Program-made: the position numbers and the translations under genes | Part shown: piece after piece, positions 1 to 5,847 of the stretch | How the letters are laid out: each line of letters begins with the position of its first letter | How positions within the stretch are numbered: position 1 is the first letter of the stretch | Assembly: GCA_038246575.1 (NCBI GenBank) | Contig: JBBRVU010000098.1 | Coordinates: 1-14,603 of the forward strand | Direction of reading: 5' to 3' | From: JACCUZ01 sp038246575 | GTDB taxonomy: Bacteria > Actinomycetota > Actinomycetes > JACCUZ01 | Length of the DNA stretch: 14,603 bases | The notes under the pieces: generated by a model | The model's database searches: none | Seen by the model: only the letters and a program-made list of their open reading frames with translations | What the model was told of the DNA's origin: nothing

Positions 1-87
1 CCCGCTCAGGGGGCACCGCGTGATCGCGCTGGCAGCCGACGGGTCAGCGCACGACGTCCCGCCCAGCGCGCCCCCGAGCTCGCCGCG

Positions 88-540
88 ATGGGGCTGGACG
101 ACCTGCGGTCGTACCGGCAGGAGCTGATCACCGAGGAAGCCCGGGTGTCCTACTGGCGGCGGATCCTGCACGTTCGTCTCGACGCCGCGAACGGTGACAC
201 CTCGGAGATGGGGCGGATGCGGACGGTGCTCGACGGGCACCAGTCCGACAGCCGACGTCTGGCCCTGGTGCCACTCGCCGACGACCATCAGCACCCGCCA
301 CTCCCGGACCTGGCGGTGCTGTCGGAGACCACCGGTGGTAGCGACGCCGGCGACGGCACCGGCCACGGCGATGCCGACCTGCTGGCCCGCATGGCTGCCA
401 CCGAGCACGAGCTCTCCACCTACCGCCAGGCCTTGCACGAGCGCCTGGACTCCGCGACGGGCGAGCTGATCATGAGGTACCTGGACCAGCCCAACCTGGC
501 GCTGCGCGCCCTCCCGTCGCGCGCGGAGCTGGGCGCCTGA
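88..540 (+). CDS. rsiG: RsiG-like c-di-GMP-responsive anti-sigma factor
   Basis: Small, probably cytoplasmic, helical protein of 150 residues. It contains two copies of the E-x3-S-x2-R-x3-Q-x3-D signature by which RsiG holds a c-di-GMP dimer while sequestering the sigma factor WhiG. Copy 1 is E17, S21, R24, H28, D32 and copy 2 is E106, S110, R113, H117, D121, so both carry His at the usual Gln position. The copies sit in two predicted helices joined by a Gly/Asp-rich linker (about 80-96), matching the antiparallel coiled coil known for the family. No sigma gene is visible nearby. The start is uncertain: no good ribosome binding site precedes ATG 88 and the frame is open to the left edge, so the real start may lie outside the window. 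A hairpin follows the stop and crp comes next. Family assignment is from the motif; function is inferred. Confidence 0.75.
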   Translation: MGLDDLRSYRQELITEEARVSYWRRILHVRLDAANGDTSEMGRMRTVLDGHQSDSRRLALVPLADDHQHPPLPDLAVLSETTGGSDAGDGTGHGDADLLARMAATEHELSTYRQALHERLDSATGELIMRYLDQPNLALRALPSRAELGA

Positions 541-546
541 GCGCCC

Positions 547-563
547 GCCGCACCCGGTGCGGC
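547..563 (+). terminator. hairpin after rsiG-like gene
   Basis: A perfect 7-bp stem (GCCGCAC/GTGCGGC) with a 3-nt loop lies 6 nt after the rsiG-like stop and before crp. There is no T-run, as is common in high-GC actinobacteria. It may be a terminator or only an mRNA-stabilising hairpin. Confidence 0.4.
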
Positions 564-604
564 AGACTGTGCCCGACCGGGGCCGGAGCGGCGAGAGGAC
601 GAGC

Positions 605-1288
605 GTGGACGAGCGGGTCGGGACGCTGGGCGGCTCGCCGCTGTTCGCGGCGCTGGACGCCGATGCACAGGACGCCCTGAAGCGGTCCATGGTCGAGGTG
701 ACGCTCCCCCGCGGGCAGGCACTGTTCAGTGAAGGCGACCCGGGTGACCGGCTCTACATCGTCACGGCCGGCAAGATCAAGCTGGGCCGGAGCGCCCCGG
801 ACGGCCGGGAGAACCTGCTCGCGGTCCTCGGGCCCGGCGAGATGTTCGGCGAGCTGTCCCTCTTCGACCCCGGACCCCGTACGGCGACAGCCTCCGCGCT
901 GACGGCGACGACCCTGTCGGCACTCGGGCACGACGACCTGCAGGCGTGGCTGCAGGGCCGGCCCGAGGTGGCCGGGCAGCTGCTGGGCGCGCTGGCCCGG
1001 CGGCTGCGACGGACCAACGAGGCGATGGGCGACCTGGTGTTCCGCGACGTGCCCGGTCGCGTCGCGAAGGCGCTGCTCGACATGGCTGGACGCTTCGGGG
1101 TGCAGGTCGAGGAAGGCCTGCGGGTGACCCACGACCTCACCCAGGAGGAGCTCGCCCAGCTCGTCGGCGCCTCCCGCGAGACGGTCAACAAGGCGTTGGC
1201 CGACTTCGCGTCGCGCGGCTTCATCCGTCTCGAGGGCCGGGCCGTCGTCATCCTCGACGTCGAGCGCCTCACCCGCCGCACCGGCTGA
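605..1288 (+). CDS. crp: Crp/Fnr-family (GlxR-like) cAMP-responsive transcription regulator
   Basis: Global cytoplasmic regulator of 227 residues from GTG 605. I prefer this start because a GAGAGG ribosome binding site ends 6 nt upstream and the length then matches actinobacterial Crp/GlxR. An in-frame GTG at 557 lies inside the preceding hairpin and would add an unstructured tail. The N-terminal cyclic-nucleotide domain (about 12-125) shows the phosphate-binding cassette FGELSLFDPGPRTA (81-94), with G82, E83, R92 and T93. A long C-helix follows (about 125-145). The winged helix carries the recognition motif LTQEELAQLVGASRETVNKAL (178-198), typical of Crp. By family knowledge it binds cAMP and TGTGA-n6-TCACA-type sites; targets cannot be read here. 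It is convergent with the MBL gene across the inverted-repeat element. Confidence 0.9.
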   Translation: MDERVGTLGGSPLFAALDADAQDALKRSMVEVTLPRGQALFSEGDPGDRLYIVTAGKIKLGRSAPDGRENLLAVLGPGEMFGELSLFDPGPRTATASALTATTLSALGHDDLQAWLQGRPEVAGQLLGALARRLRRTNEAMGDLVFRDVPGRVAKALLDMAGRFGVQVEEGLRVTHDLTQEELAQLVGASRETVNKALADFASRGFIRLEGRAVVILDVERLTRRTG

Positions 1289-1314
1289 CCCTCCCCCACC
1301 CCTTCCCTTCCCCG

Positions 1315-1402
1315 TTGATCATGCAGGAATGGGGATCTTGGGCATTCCTGCAGGTCAGCGCCCCAAGAGTCCCTGTCGATCATGCACGAATGGGGATCTT
1401 GG
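1315..1402 (+). repeat. Left arm of inverted-repeat element
   Basis: Contains two direct 27-bp units at 1315-1341 and 1376-1402. They are separated by 34 bp that include GGTCAGC and TCCCTG, which the right arm also has. Confidence 0.75.
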
Positions 1403-1433
1403 TCCGCCGGTGACGCGGTCGTGCCGTCATCGT

Positions 1434-1447
1434 CGCGTACGTACGCG
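1434..1447. repeat. 14-bp perfect palindrome in element core
   Basis: CGCGTACGTACGCG reads the same on both strands. It could be a protein-binding site or cruciform-prone; no known operator is recognised. Confidence 0.5.
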
Positions 1448-1520
1448 GGGCCTGGGCCGCGACGGGCCGACGCGGCCGGCAGGACAGGTCGCCAGCCCCC
1501 GATCTCCGTGGCTGATCGGT

Positions 1521-1538
1521 CCGGGGATGCGTCCCCGG
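1521..1538. repeat. Short hairpin in element core
   Basis: CCGGGGA and TCCCCGG form a perfect 7-bp stem with the 4-nt loop TGCG. It may help terminate either convergent transcript, but no T-run follows. Confidence 0.35.
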
Positions 1539-1557
1539 TGCTGACAGTCACCGTTGC

Positions 1558-1645
1558 TCAAGATCCCCATTGCTGCATGATCGACAGGGATTTCTAGGCT
1601 GCTGACCAGCGCCGTCGCTCAAGATCCCCGTTGCTGCATGATCAA
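1558..1645 (-). repeat. Right arm of inverted-repeat element
   Basis: Reverse-complement counterpart of the left arm, with 27-bp units at 1558-1584 and 1619-1645 and the same 61-bp periodicity. The right end of the element lies 24 bp from the MBL stop codon. Confidence 0.75.
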
Positions 1646-1669
1646 CGCGGAAGTGGGGTGGGAGGTGGG

Positions 1670-2422
1670 TCAGGGGGTGGCGAGGTAGTCGAGCTGGGCG
1701 CGGACGGAGAGCTCGGCGGCCGGCCACAACGACTCGTCGACCTCGGCGTAGACGACCCGGACCACGTCCGCGGGCGTTGTCGCACCCTCGGCCAACGCGG
1801 CCCGGACCTGGTCCAGCCGGTCCCGCCGGTGGGCCAGGTAGGCCGCGGCCCGCTCCGCCACGTCGCCGCCCAGCGGACCGTGGCCGGGCAGCAGGTTCAG
1901 TCCCGCGCCCAGGTCCCGGACGGCCTCGAGCGAGGCCAGGTAGTCCCCGAGCCGGCCGTCCGGGTGCGCGACCACGGAGGTCCCCCGGCCGAGGATCGTG
2001 TCGCCGGTCAGCAGTGCCGGCTCGTCGTGCTCCACGGCGAAACAGACCGAGTCCGAGGTGTGACCCGGCGTTGCCACCACCCGGACGGTGAGCCCCCCGA
2101 CGCCGGCCAACCTCTCTCCGCCGTGGAGCGCTTCCGCGTCGACCAGAAAGTGCCGGTCCACGGCCGCCAGCGGCGCGCCGGTCATCTCTGCCAGCCGCCG
2201 GGCTCCCTCGGAGTGGTCGGGATGGCCGTGGGTCAGCAGGATCAGCTCGACGCTGCCTGCGACCGCGGCCACGGCGTCGAGGTGTGACTCGTCGAGCGGG
2301 CCTGGATCGACCACGACCGAGGGGCGCGCGGGCTCGGTCCGCAGGACGTACGTGTTCGTGCCCGACAGCGTCATCGGCGACGGGTTGTCGGCCCGCACCA
2401 GCGACGCCCAGCCAGGCGTCAC
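1670..2422 (-). CDS. MBL-fold metallo-hydrolase (LACTB2-like)
   Basis: Cytoplasmic metallo-beta-lactamase-fold hydrolase, 250 residues, normal full length. The complete dinuclear metal site is visible: H65, H67, D69 and H70 in THGHPDH, H121 in TPGHTSDS, D141 in TGDTILG and H181 in LLPGHGP. The C-terminal tail (about 188-250), with a run of charged helices, resembles the LACTB2/glyoxalase II-like subgroup, whose members are hydrolases or endoribonucleases; the substrate is not known. The GTG start overlaps the stop of the upstream NUDIX gene by 4 nt (GTGA at 2419-2422), so the two are translationally coupled. I recall this NUDIX-MBL pair near crp in other actinobacteria. No signal peptide is seen. 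Confidence 0.88.
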   Translation of the reverse strand: MTPGWASLVRADNPSPMTLSGTNTYVLRTEPARPSVVVDPGPLDESHLDAVAAVAGSVELILLTHGHPDHSEGARRLAEMTGAPLAAVDRHFLVDAEALHGGERLAGVGGLTVRVVATPGHTSDSVCFAVEHDEPALLTGDTILGRGTSVVAHPDGRLGDYLASLEAVRDLGAGLNLLPGHGPLGGDVAERAAAYLAHRRDRLDQVRAALAEGATTPADVVRVVYAEVDESLWPAAELSVRAQLDYLATP

Positions 2423-3243
2423 TCGATCACCAACGACATCTCGCCCGCCTGCTCCACCAGCCGTGGCATCCGCGGCCGGACTGCCGCCGTGGTCGCGAGC
2501 ACGCTGGCCACGTCCGGCAACGCCGCGAGATCGCGCAACGCCTCGACCGTGGGCGGCAACATCGCGACCCGACCTGCCTCGTGCTCGGAGATGGCGGTAC
2601 GCACGGGCAACCAGGTCGCGCGGTCCGCCTCGCCGCTGACGTCGCGCGCCAGCTGACCGGCCGGCAGTGCCGCGACCAGGAACCTGGTGTCGAAGCGGCG
2701 CGGCTCGAACTCCGGGGTGATCCAGTGCGCCCAGGCGCGCAGCAGGTCGCTGCGCAGGACCAGGTCGCGCCTGGCCAGCAGCCCGGCCATCGACACCGAC
2801 CGGTCCAGCAGCGCCAACCGGTCCTGCTCCCAGTCCTGGCCGGTGGTGTCGGCGACCACCTGCTCCGGTGAGGATCCCGCCAGCAGCACGCCCGACTCCT
2901 CGAACGTCTCCCGCACCGCGGCGCAGACCAGCGCCCGGGCGAGCGCCTCGTCACAGCCGAACGCCGTGGCCCACGCTGCCGCCCGGGGCCCGGCCCACGC
3001 GATCTCCGGGGCCGCGTCGCGGCTGTCGACCGACCCACCGGGAAAGACGTGCATCCCCGCCGCGAAGGCCATCGTCGAAACCCGCCGCAGCAGGTAGACC
3101 TCGAGCCCGGCGGCCTCGCTCGTGCCGGCCCGGCCGTCGCGCAGCAGGACCACGGTGGCCGCGTCACGAGCGGCGACCACGTCGCCCGGAGCAGCCAGCC
3201 AGGCCCGGGCGTGCTCGCGCAACGACTCGGGGACATCGACCAC
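2419..3243 (-). CDS. NUDIX hydrolase
   Basis: NUDIX-superfamily pyrophosphohydrolase, 274 residues from GTG 3243. The box is split by an insertion as in large actinobacterial and NUDT19-like members: FPGG at 67-70, then REtFEEsGvL at 111-120 with E112, E115 and E116 as likely metal ligands. The substrate cannot be told; a nucleoside diphosphate derivative or CoA-type molecule is possible. I chose GTG 3243 because a TANNNT box (TACGAT, 3256-3251) lies 7 nt upstream, which would give a leaderless mRNA. Upstream in-frame starts lie inside the divergent MerR gene. Its stop overlaps the MBL start by 4 nt. Confidence 0.85.
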   Translation of the reverse strand: MVDVPESLREHARAWLAAPGDVVAARDAATVVLLRDGRAGTSEAAGLEVYLLRRVSTMAFAAGMHVFPGGSVDSRDAAPEIAWAGPRAAAWATAFGCDEALARALVCAAVRETFEESGVLLAGSSPEQVVADTTGQDWEQDRLALLDRSVSMAGLLARRDLVLRSDLLRAWAHWITPEFEPRRFDTRFLVAALPAGQLARDVSGEADRATWLPVRTAISEHEAGRVAMLPPTVEALRDLAALPDVASVLATTAAVRPRMPRLVEQAGEMSLVIE

Positions 3244-3250
3244 GGCGCGA

Positions 3251-3256
3251 ATCGTA
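3251..3256 (-). promoter_or_regulatory. Likely -10 box of NUDIX-MBL operon (leaderless)
   Basis: TACGAT on the minus strand fits the actinobacterial TANNNT -10 and ends 7 nt before GTG 3243, which places transcription and translation starts together. No convincing -35 is seen. Confidence 0.45.
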
Positions 3257-3261
3257 GGCCC

Positions 3262-3279
3262 ACGGCCCTGGGAGGGCGT
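3262..3279. promoter_or_regulatory. Inverted repeat in NUDIX/MerR divergent gap
   Basis: ACgGCCCT-GGG-AGGGC-GT is a 7-bp inverted repeat with one unpaired base, between the two divergent starts. MerR proteins bind dyads in such gaps, so it is a candidate operator for the adjacent MerR gene; this rests on position only. Confidence 0.25.
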
Positions 3280-3309
3280 ACCGTCGCCGACAACGGGAGG
3301 GGGACCCGA

Positions 3310-3972
3310 GTGGCCGACATGACCATTGCCGAGCTGGCCAGGCACGTCGAGATGACGCCGCGCAACATCCGCGCCTACCAGTCGCGTGGCCTGCTCGAGG
3401 CGCCACAGATCCGCGGGCGCGTCGCCTACTACTCGGGCATGCACACGGCGAGGCTGATGCTGATCGCCTCGCTGCAGCGCGAGGGGTTCACCCTCGCCGC
3501 GATCAAGCGACTGGTCGAGTCACCCGAGACCTACTCGGCCATCGTGTCCGACCGCCGCCGCCGGTTTCGCGACGGCAGCACGGACATGTCGCCCATGGTG
3601 CCGGTGTCCGAGGACCGCATCCGCGAGCTGTTCCCGATGGCGCCGGACGACCTCACCGAGACCGGGCTGGTGTGGCGCGACGACGAGGGTGAGCTGATCA
3701 GCGCCACGGTCATCGTGGGCGTCGGCCGGACGCTGCTGTCCCTCGGGCTGCCCGCCCAGGTCGTCGCGGCCCTGCAGCTGTCGGCGGTCAGCAGCGGGCG
3801 TGACCTCGGCGACACCCTGCGGGCACACCTCGCCGCCGCCGCGGCAGGGGGCACCGACCTCGCCAAGGTTGCCGTGCAGCTCGCTGCCGCCGCGTTCGAG
3901 ATCGGCTTCCTCGAGGCCGCTAACCAGCGCGAAACGACGGAGGGCCAGAGCCCCGCACTGGACACCGCCTGA
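3310..3972 (+). CDS. MerR-family transcriptional regulator
   Basis: DNA-binding regulator of 220 residues. GTG 3310 is preferred because a strong GGGAGGGGG ribosome binding site (3295-3303) sits 6 nt upstream; ATG 3319 is the alternative. The N-terminal MerR winged helix is clear: TIAELARHVEMTPRNIRAYQ (5-24), then RGLLEAPQIRGRVAYYS (26-42), with R22, Y23, R26 and G27 typical of the wing and helix. The remaining two thirds (about 75-220) is helical, Ala-rich, and lacks the cysteines of metal sensors, so the ligand is unknown. It is divergent from NUDIX-MBL and may regulate it or itself. It is convergent with RidA, leaving a 20-bp gap. Confidence 0.85.
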   Translation: MADMTIAELARHVEMTPRNIRAYQSRGLLEAPQIRGRVAYYSGMHTARLMLIASLQREGFTLAAIKRLVESPETYSAIVSDRRRRFRDGSTDMSPMVPVSEDRIRELFPMAPDDLTETGLVWRDDEGELISATVIVGVGRTLLSLGLPAQVVAALQLSAVSSGRDLGDTLRAHLAAAAAGGTDLAKVAVQLAAAAFEIGFLEAANQRETTEGQSPALDTA

Positions 3973-3992
3973 GTCACGCGGCCAGGCAGCGG

Positions 3993-4463
3993 TCAGCCGA
4001 CCTCGACGACCAGCTCAACCTCCACCGGTGCGTCCAGCGGCAGCACGGCCACCCCGACGGCACTGCGGGCGTGGATCCCTGCGTCGCCGAAGACCTCGCC
4101 GAACAGCTCGCTCGCGCCGTTGACGACGCCGGGCTGCCCGGTGAAGTCCGGTGCGCTTGCGACGAACCCGACGACCTTGACCACACGTCGTACGGCGGAG
4201 AGGTCACCGATCTCGGCCTTGACCGCGGCCAACGCATTGAGCGCGCAGGTGCGCGCCAGGGCCTTGGCGTCGTCGGCGCTGACCTCGGCGCCGACCTTGC
4301 CGGTGGCCACCAGAGACCCCTCGACCATCGGCAGCTGCCCCGACGTGTAGACGTGGTTGCCGCTCCGAACCGCAGGAACGTACGCGGCCACCGGTGCCGC
4401 CACCGGCGGCAGCGCCAGCCCCAGCTCGGCCAGCCGCTCCTCGGGGGTCGCGCCGTCGCTCAC
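3993..4463 (-). CDS. RidA family protein (YjgF/YER057c/UK114), arginine-containing
   Basis: Rid-superfamily protein of 156 residues. The family hydrolyses reactive enamine/imine intermediates, releasing ammonia, and acts as a cytoplasmic homotrimer. R133 in HARSAVGVAVLP aligns by eye with E. coli RidA Arg105, the residue that grips the substrate carboxylate, so enamine deaminase activity is plausible. Its length and the N-terminal extension (about 1-25) fit the longer actinobacterial subgroup. I start it at GTG 4463 because that overlaps the upstream DUF4177 stop by 4 nt (GTGA). Starts further upstream would read through the DUF4177 gene in the wrong frame. Confidence 0.88.
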   Translation of the reverse strand: MSDGATPEERLAELGLALPPVAAPVAAYVPAVRSGNHVYTSGQLPMVEGSLVATGKVGAEVSADDAKALARTCALNALAAVKAEIGDLSAVRRVVKVVGFVASAPDFTGQPGVVNGASELFGEVFGDAGIHARSAVGVAVLPLDAPVEVELVVEVG

Positions 4464-4615
4464 TTGGCCCGCTTGAGGTAGGCCACGACCTGCTCGCCGC
4501 CACCGGGACCGGGGACGACCTGCACGAGCTCCCAGCCGTCCTCCCCCCACGTGTCGAGGATCTGCTTGGTCGCGTGCACGATCAACGGCACGGTCGCGTA
4601 CTCCCACTTGGTCAT
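4460..4615 (-). CDS. DUF4177 domain small protein
   Basis: Short 51-residue protein from ATG 4615. It reads MTKWEYATVPL, then WGEDGWELVQVVPGPGG, ending AYLKRAK. The WEY near the N-terminus and the DGWELVQV core are hallmarks of DUF4177. Function is unknown; the domain is a small beta-alpha-beta unit with no catalytic residues evident. It is coupled to RidA by a 4-nt overlap, and I recall the same pair in other actinobacteria, so it may assist RidA. A TANNNT box (TATGGT) ends 6 nt upstream of the ATG, predicting leaderless expression. Its start lies only 20 bp from the divergent hydrolase start. Confidence 0.85.
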   Translation of the reverse strand: MTKWEYATVPLIVHATKQILDTWGEDGWELVQVVPGPGGGEQVVAYLKRAK

Positions 4616-4621
4616 GGCGCG

Positions 4622-4629
4622 ACCATACT
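4622..4629. promoter_or_regulatory. Overlapping divergent -10 boxes (DUF4177 / hydrolase)
   Basis: The minus-strand TATGGT (4627-4622) sits 6 nt from ATG 4615. The plus-strand CATACT (4624-4629) sits 6 nt from GTG 4636. The hexamers share 4 bp, so the two promoters could not be opened at the same time. Both predict leaderless transcripts. Neither has a clear -35. Confidence 0.45.
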
Positions 4630-4635
4630 CAACCG

Positions 4636-5475
4636 GTGCCCGACTCCCGCGACGTCCTGAGCCGCCCGGCCCGACCGCCCGACCTGACGCTGTCGTACGG
4701 GCCGCTGCCCGAGCACGTCATGGACGTGCGGCTGCCCCGCGCCGGCGACGCCCCTGCGGCCCTTGTCGTGGTCGTCCACGGTGGGTTCTGGATGGCCGAG
4801 TACGACCGCGGGCACGCCAGTGCGCAGAGCGCGGCGCTCACCGATGCCGGGTACGTCGTCGCGACCGTGGAGTACCGCCGCATCGGCCTGCCGGGCGGCG
4901 GCTGGCCGGGCACGTTCGACGACATTGCGTTGCTGACCGACACCGTGCAGACACTGGTCGCCGAGGCAGTCGGCGACGCAGCGGACACCGCCCGGACCGT
5001 CCTGGTCGGCCACTCCGCCGGCGGGCACCTCGCGACCTGGGCGGCCGGCCGCCATCGGCTGCCGGAGTCCTCGGCGTGGCACCGGGCAGAGCCGCTGGCG
5101 GTCGCCGGAGTCGTCTCACTCGCCGGCGTGCTCGACCTAGCGGAGTCCGAGCGGCTCGGTCTCGGCGGGCACGCGGCGCGCCAGCTGCTCGGCGGCCCGC
5201 GACTGCTGCCCGGCCGGACGGCGTGGCGCGACCGCATCCCGGTCGCCAGCCCGGCCGCGCTGCTCCCGACCGGGGTGCGGATCGCCATCGTCCACGGCTC
5301 GGCCGACCGGCAGGTCCCGGTCGTCATCAGCAGGGGGTTCGCCGAGCAGGCCGTTGCGGCCGGGGACCCCGTGACGTTGCGCGAGCTCGACGGGCTAGGT
5401 CACTTCGAGCTCATCGACCCCGAGTCCGCGGCCTGGCCGACAGTCCTGGCCGCAATCGCGGCGCTGGTGCCATGA
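4636..5475 (+). CDS. Alpha/beta hydrolase (esterase / kynurenine formamidase-like)
   Basis: Serine hydrolase of 279 residues, probably cytoplasmic (no signal peptide). The oxyanion motif HGGFW is at 48-52, the nucleophile is S127 in GHSAGGHL, the likely acid is D224 in HGSADRQVP, and H256 in GLGHFELID completes the triad. The HGG(F/Y)W plus GHSAGGHL combination is shared by hormone-sensitive-lipase-like esterases and bacterial or animal kynurenine formamidases. The latter would release formate from N-formylkynurenine on the way to anthranilate, which is suggestive given the 2-aminobenzoate-type ligase at 12466, but the assignment is unproven. GTG 4636 is favoured by the -10 box 6 nt upstream. 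It overlaps the next gene by ATGA. Confidence 0.82.
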   Translation: MPDSRDVLSRPARPPDLTLSYGPLPEHVMDVRLPRAGDAPAALVVVVHGGFWMAEYDRGHASAQSAALTDAGYVVATVEYRRIGLPGGGWPGTFDDIALLTDTVQTLVAEAVGDAADTARTVLVGHSAGGHLATWAAGRHRLPESSAWHRAEPLAVAGVVSLAGVLDLAESERLGLGGHAARQLLGGPRLLPGRTAWRDRIPVASPAALLPTGVRIAIVHGSADRQVPVVISRGFAEQAVAAGDPVTLRELDGLGHFELIDPESAAWPTVLAAIAALVP

Positions 5476-5828
5476 CCGGGGCCGGCCCTATCGGCGGCCT
5501 GGTGCTCGCCGTGCGTTTCGCGCTAGAGCTCGCGGCGTTGGCCGCCCTGGGCTACGCAGGGTGGACGGTCCCCGGCGCGCTGTGGGCGCGCGTGGCGCTG
5601 GCCGTCGGCCTGCCGGTCGTCGCGGCAGCCGTGTGGGGGCGCTGGGTCGCGCCGCGGGCGCCCCGGCGGTTGCCCGACCCGGCCAAGCTCGGCATCGAGC
5701 TGATCGTCTTCGCCGCGGCGACCGTCGGCCTGCTGCTCGCCGCCAGACAATGGCTTGCCGCCGGCCTTGCCGCGACGTACGTCGTCGACGTCGCCGCCAT
5801 GTTCGCCCTGCGACTGCGCGAGCTGTGA
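5472..5828 (+). CDS. DUF2568 (YrdB-like) small integral membrane protein
   Basis: Hydrophobic protein of 118 residues with four predicted membrane segments at roughly 8-30, 38-58, 73-91 and 95-113. A positively charged loop PRAPRRLPDPAK (61-72) lies between segments 2 and 3. This size and the loop pattern RxxPRRLPDP match the DUF2568/YrdB family, whose function is unknown. The ATG overlaps the hydrolase stop by 4 nt, so the two genes are co-translated. It is convergent with the crotonase gene, leaving a 19-bp gap without an obvious terminator hairpin. Confidence 0.8.
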   Translation: MTGAGPIGGLVLAVRFALELAALAALGYAGWTVPGALWARVALAVGLPVVAAAVWGRWVAPRAPRRLPDPAKLGIELIVFAAATVGLLLAARQWLAAGLAATYVVDVAAMFALRLREL

Positions 5829-5847
5829 CCGAAGCCGACTGCGAGGC

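Larger units (their letters stand above)
1315..1645. repeat. 331-bp composite inverted-repeat element
   Basis: Two 88-bp arms (1315-1402 and 1558-1645) are inverted around a 155-bp core. Each arm holds two copies of a 27-bp unit whose copies start 61 bp apart in both arms. By my ungapped count the arms agree at about 69 of 88 positions, with the 27-bp units best conserved. The units begin T(T/C)GATCATGCA and end GGGGATCTTG. The core carries a 14-bp palindrome and a short hairpin. It encodes no transposase, so it could be a non-autonomous (MITE-like) element, a repetitive intergenic palindrome, or a structured bidirectional 3' end for the two convergent genes. Confidence 0.75.
1289..1669. other. 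Intergenic region between convergent crp and MBL genes
   Basis: This 381-bp gap has no convincing gene. Nearly all of it is the inverted-repeat element at 1315-1645; the flanks are short C-rich (left) and G-rich (right) stretches. Reading frames through it mostly translate the repeats and are not credible proteins. Confidence 0.8.

Noticed and set aside
2..127. Open frame entering from the left edge, ending at 127
   Set aside because: It could be the tail of an upstream gene overlapping the rsiG-like start, but only about 40 codons are visible and the end is low-complexity. It cannot be supported.
557..604. Earlier GTG start (557) for crp
   Set aside because: It lies inside a hairpin without a ribosome binding site; GTG 605 has a good site and gives the family length.
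1315..1645. CRISPR array from the repeated 27-bp units
   Set aside because: There are only four copies, two inverted, with similar sequence between units in the two arms and no cas genes. It is not a CRISPR array.
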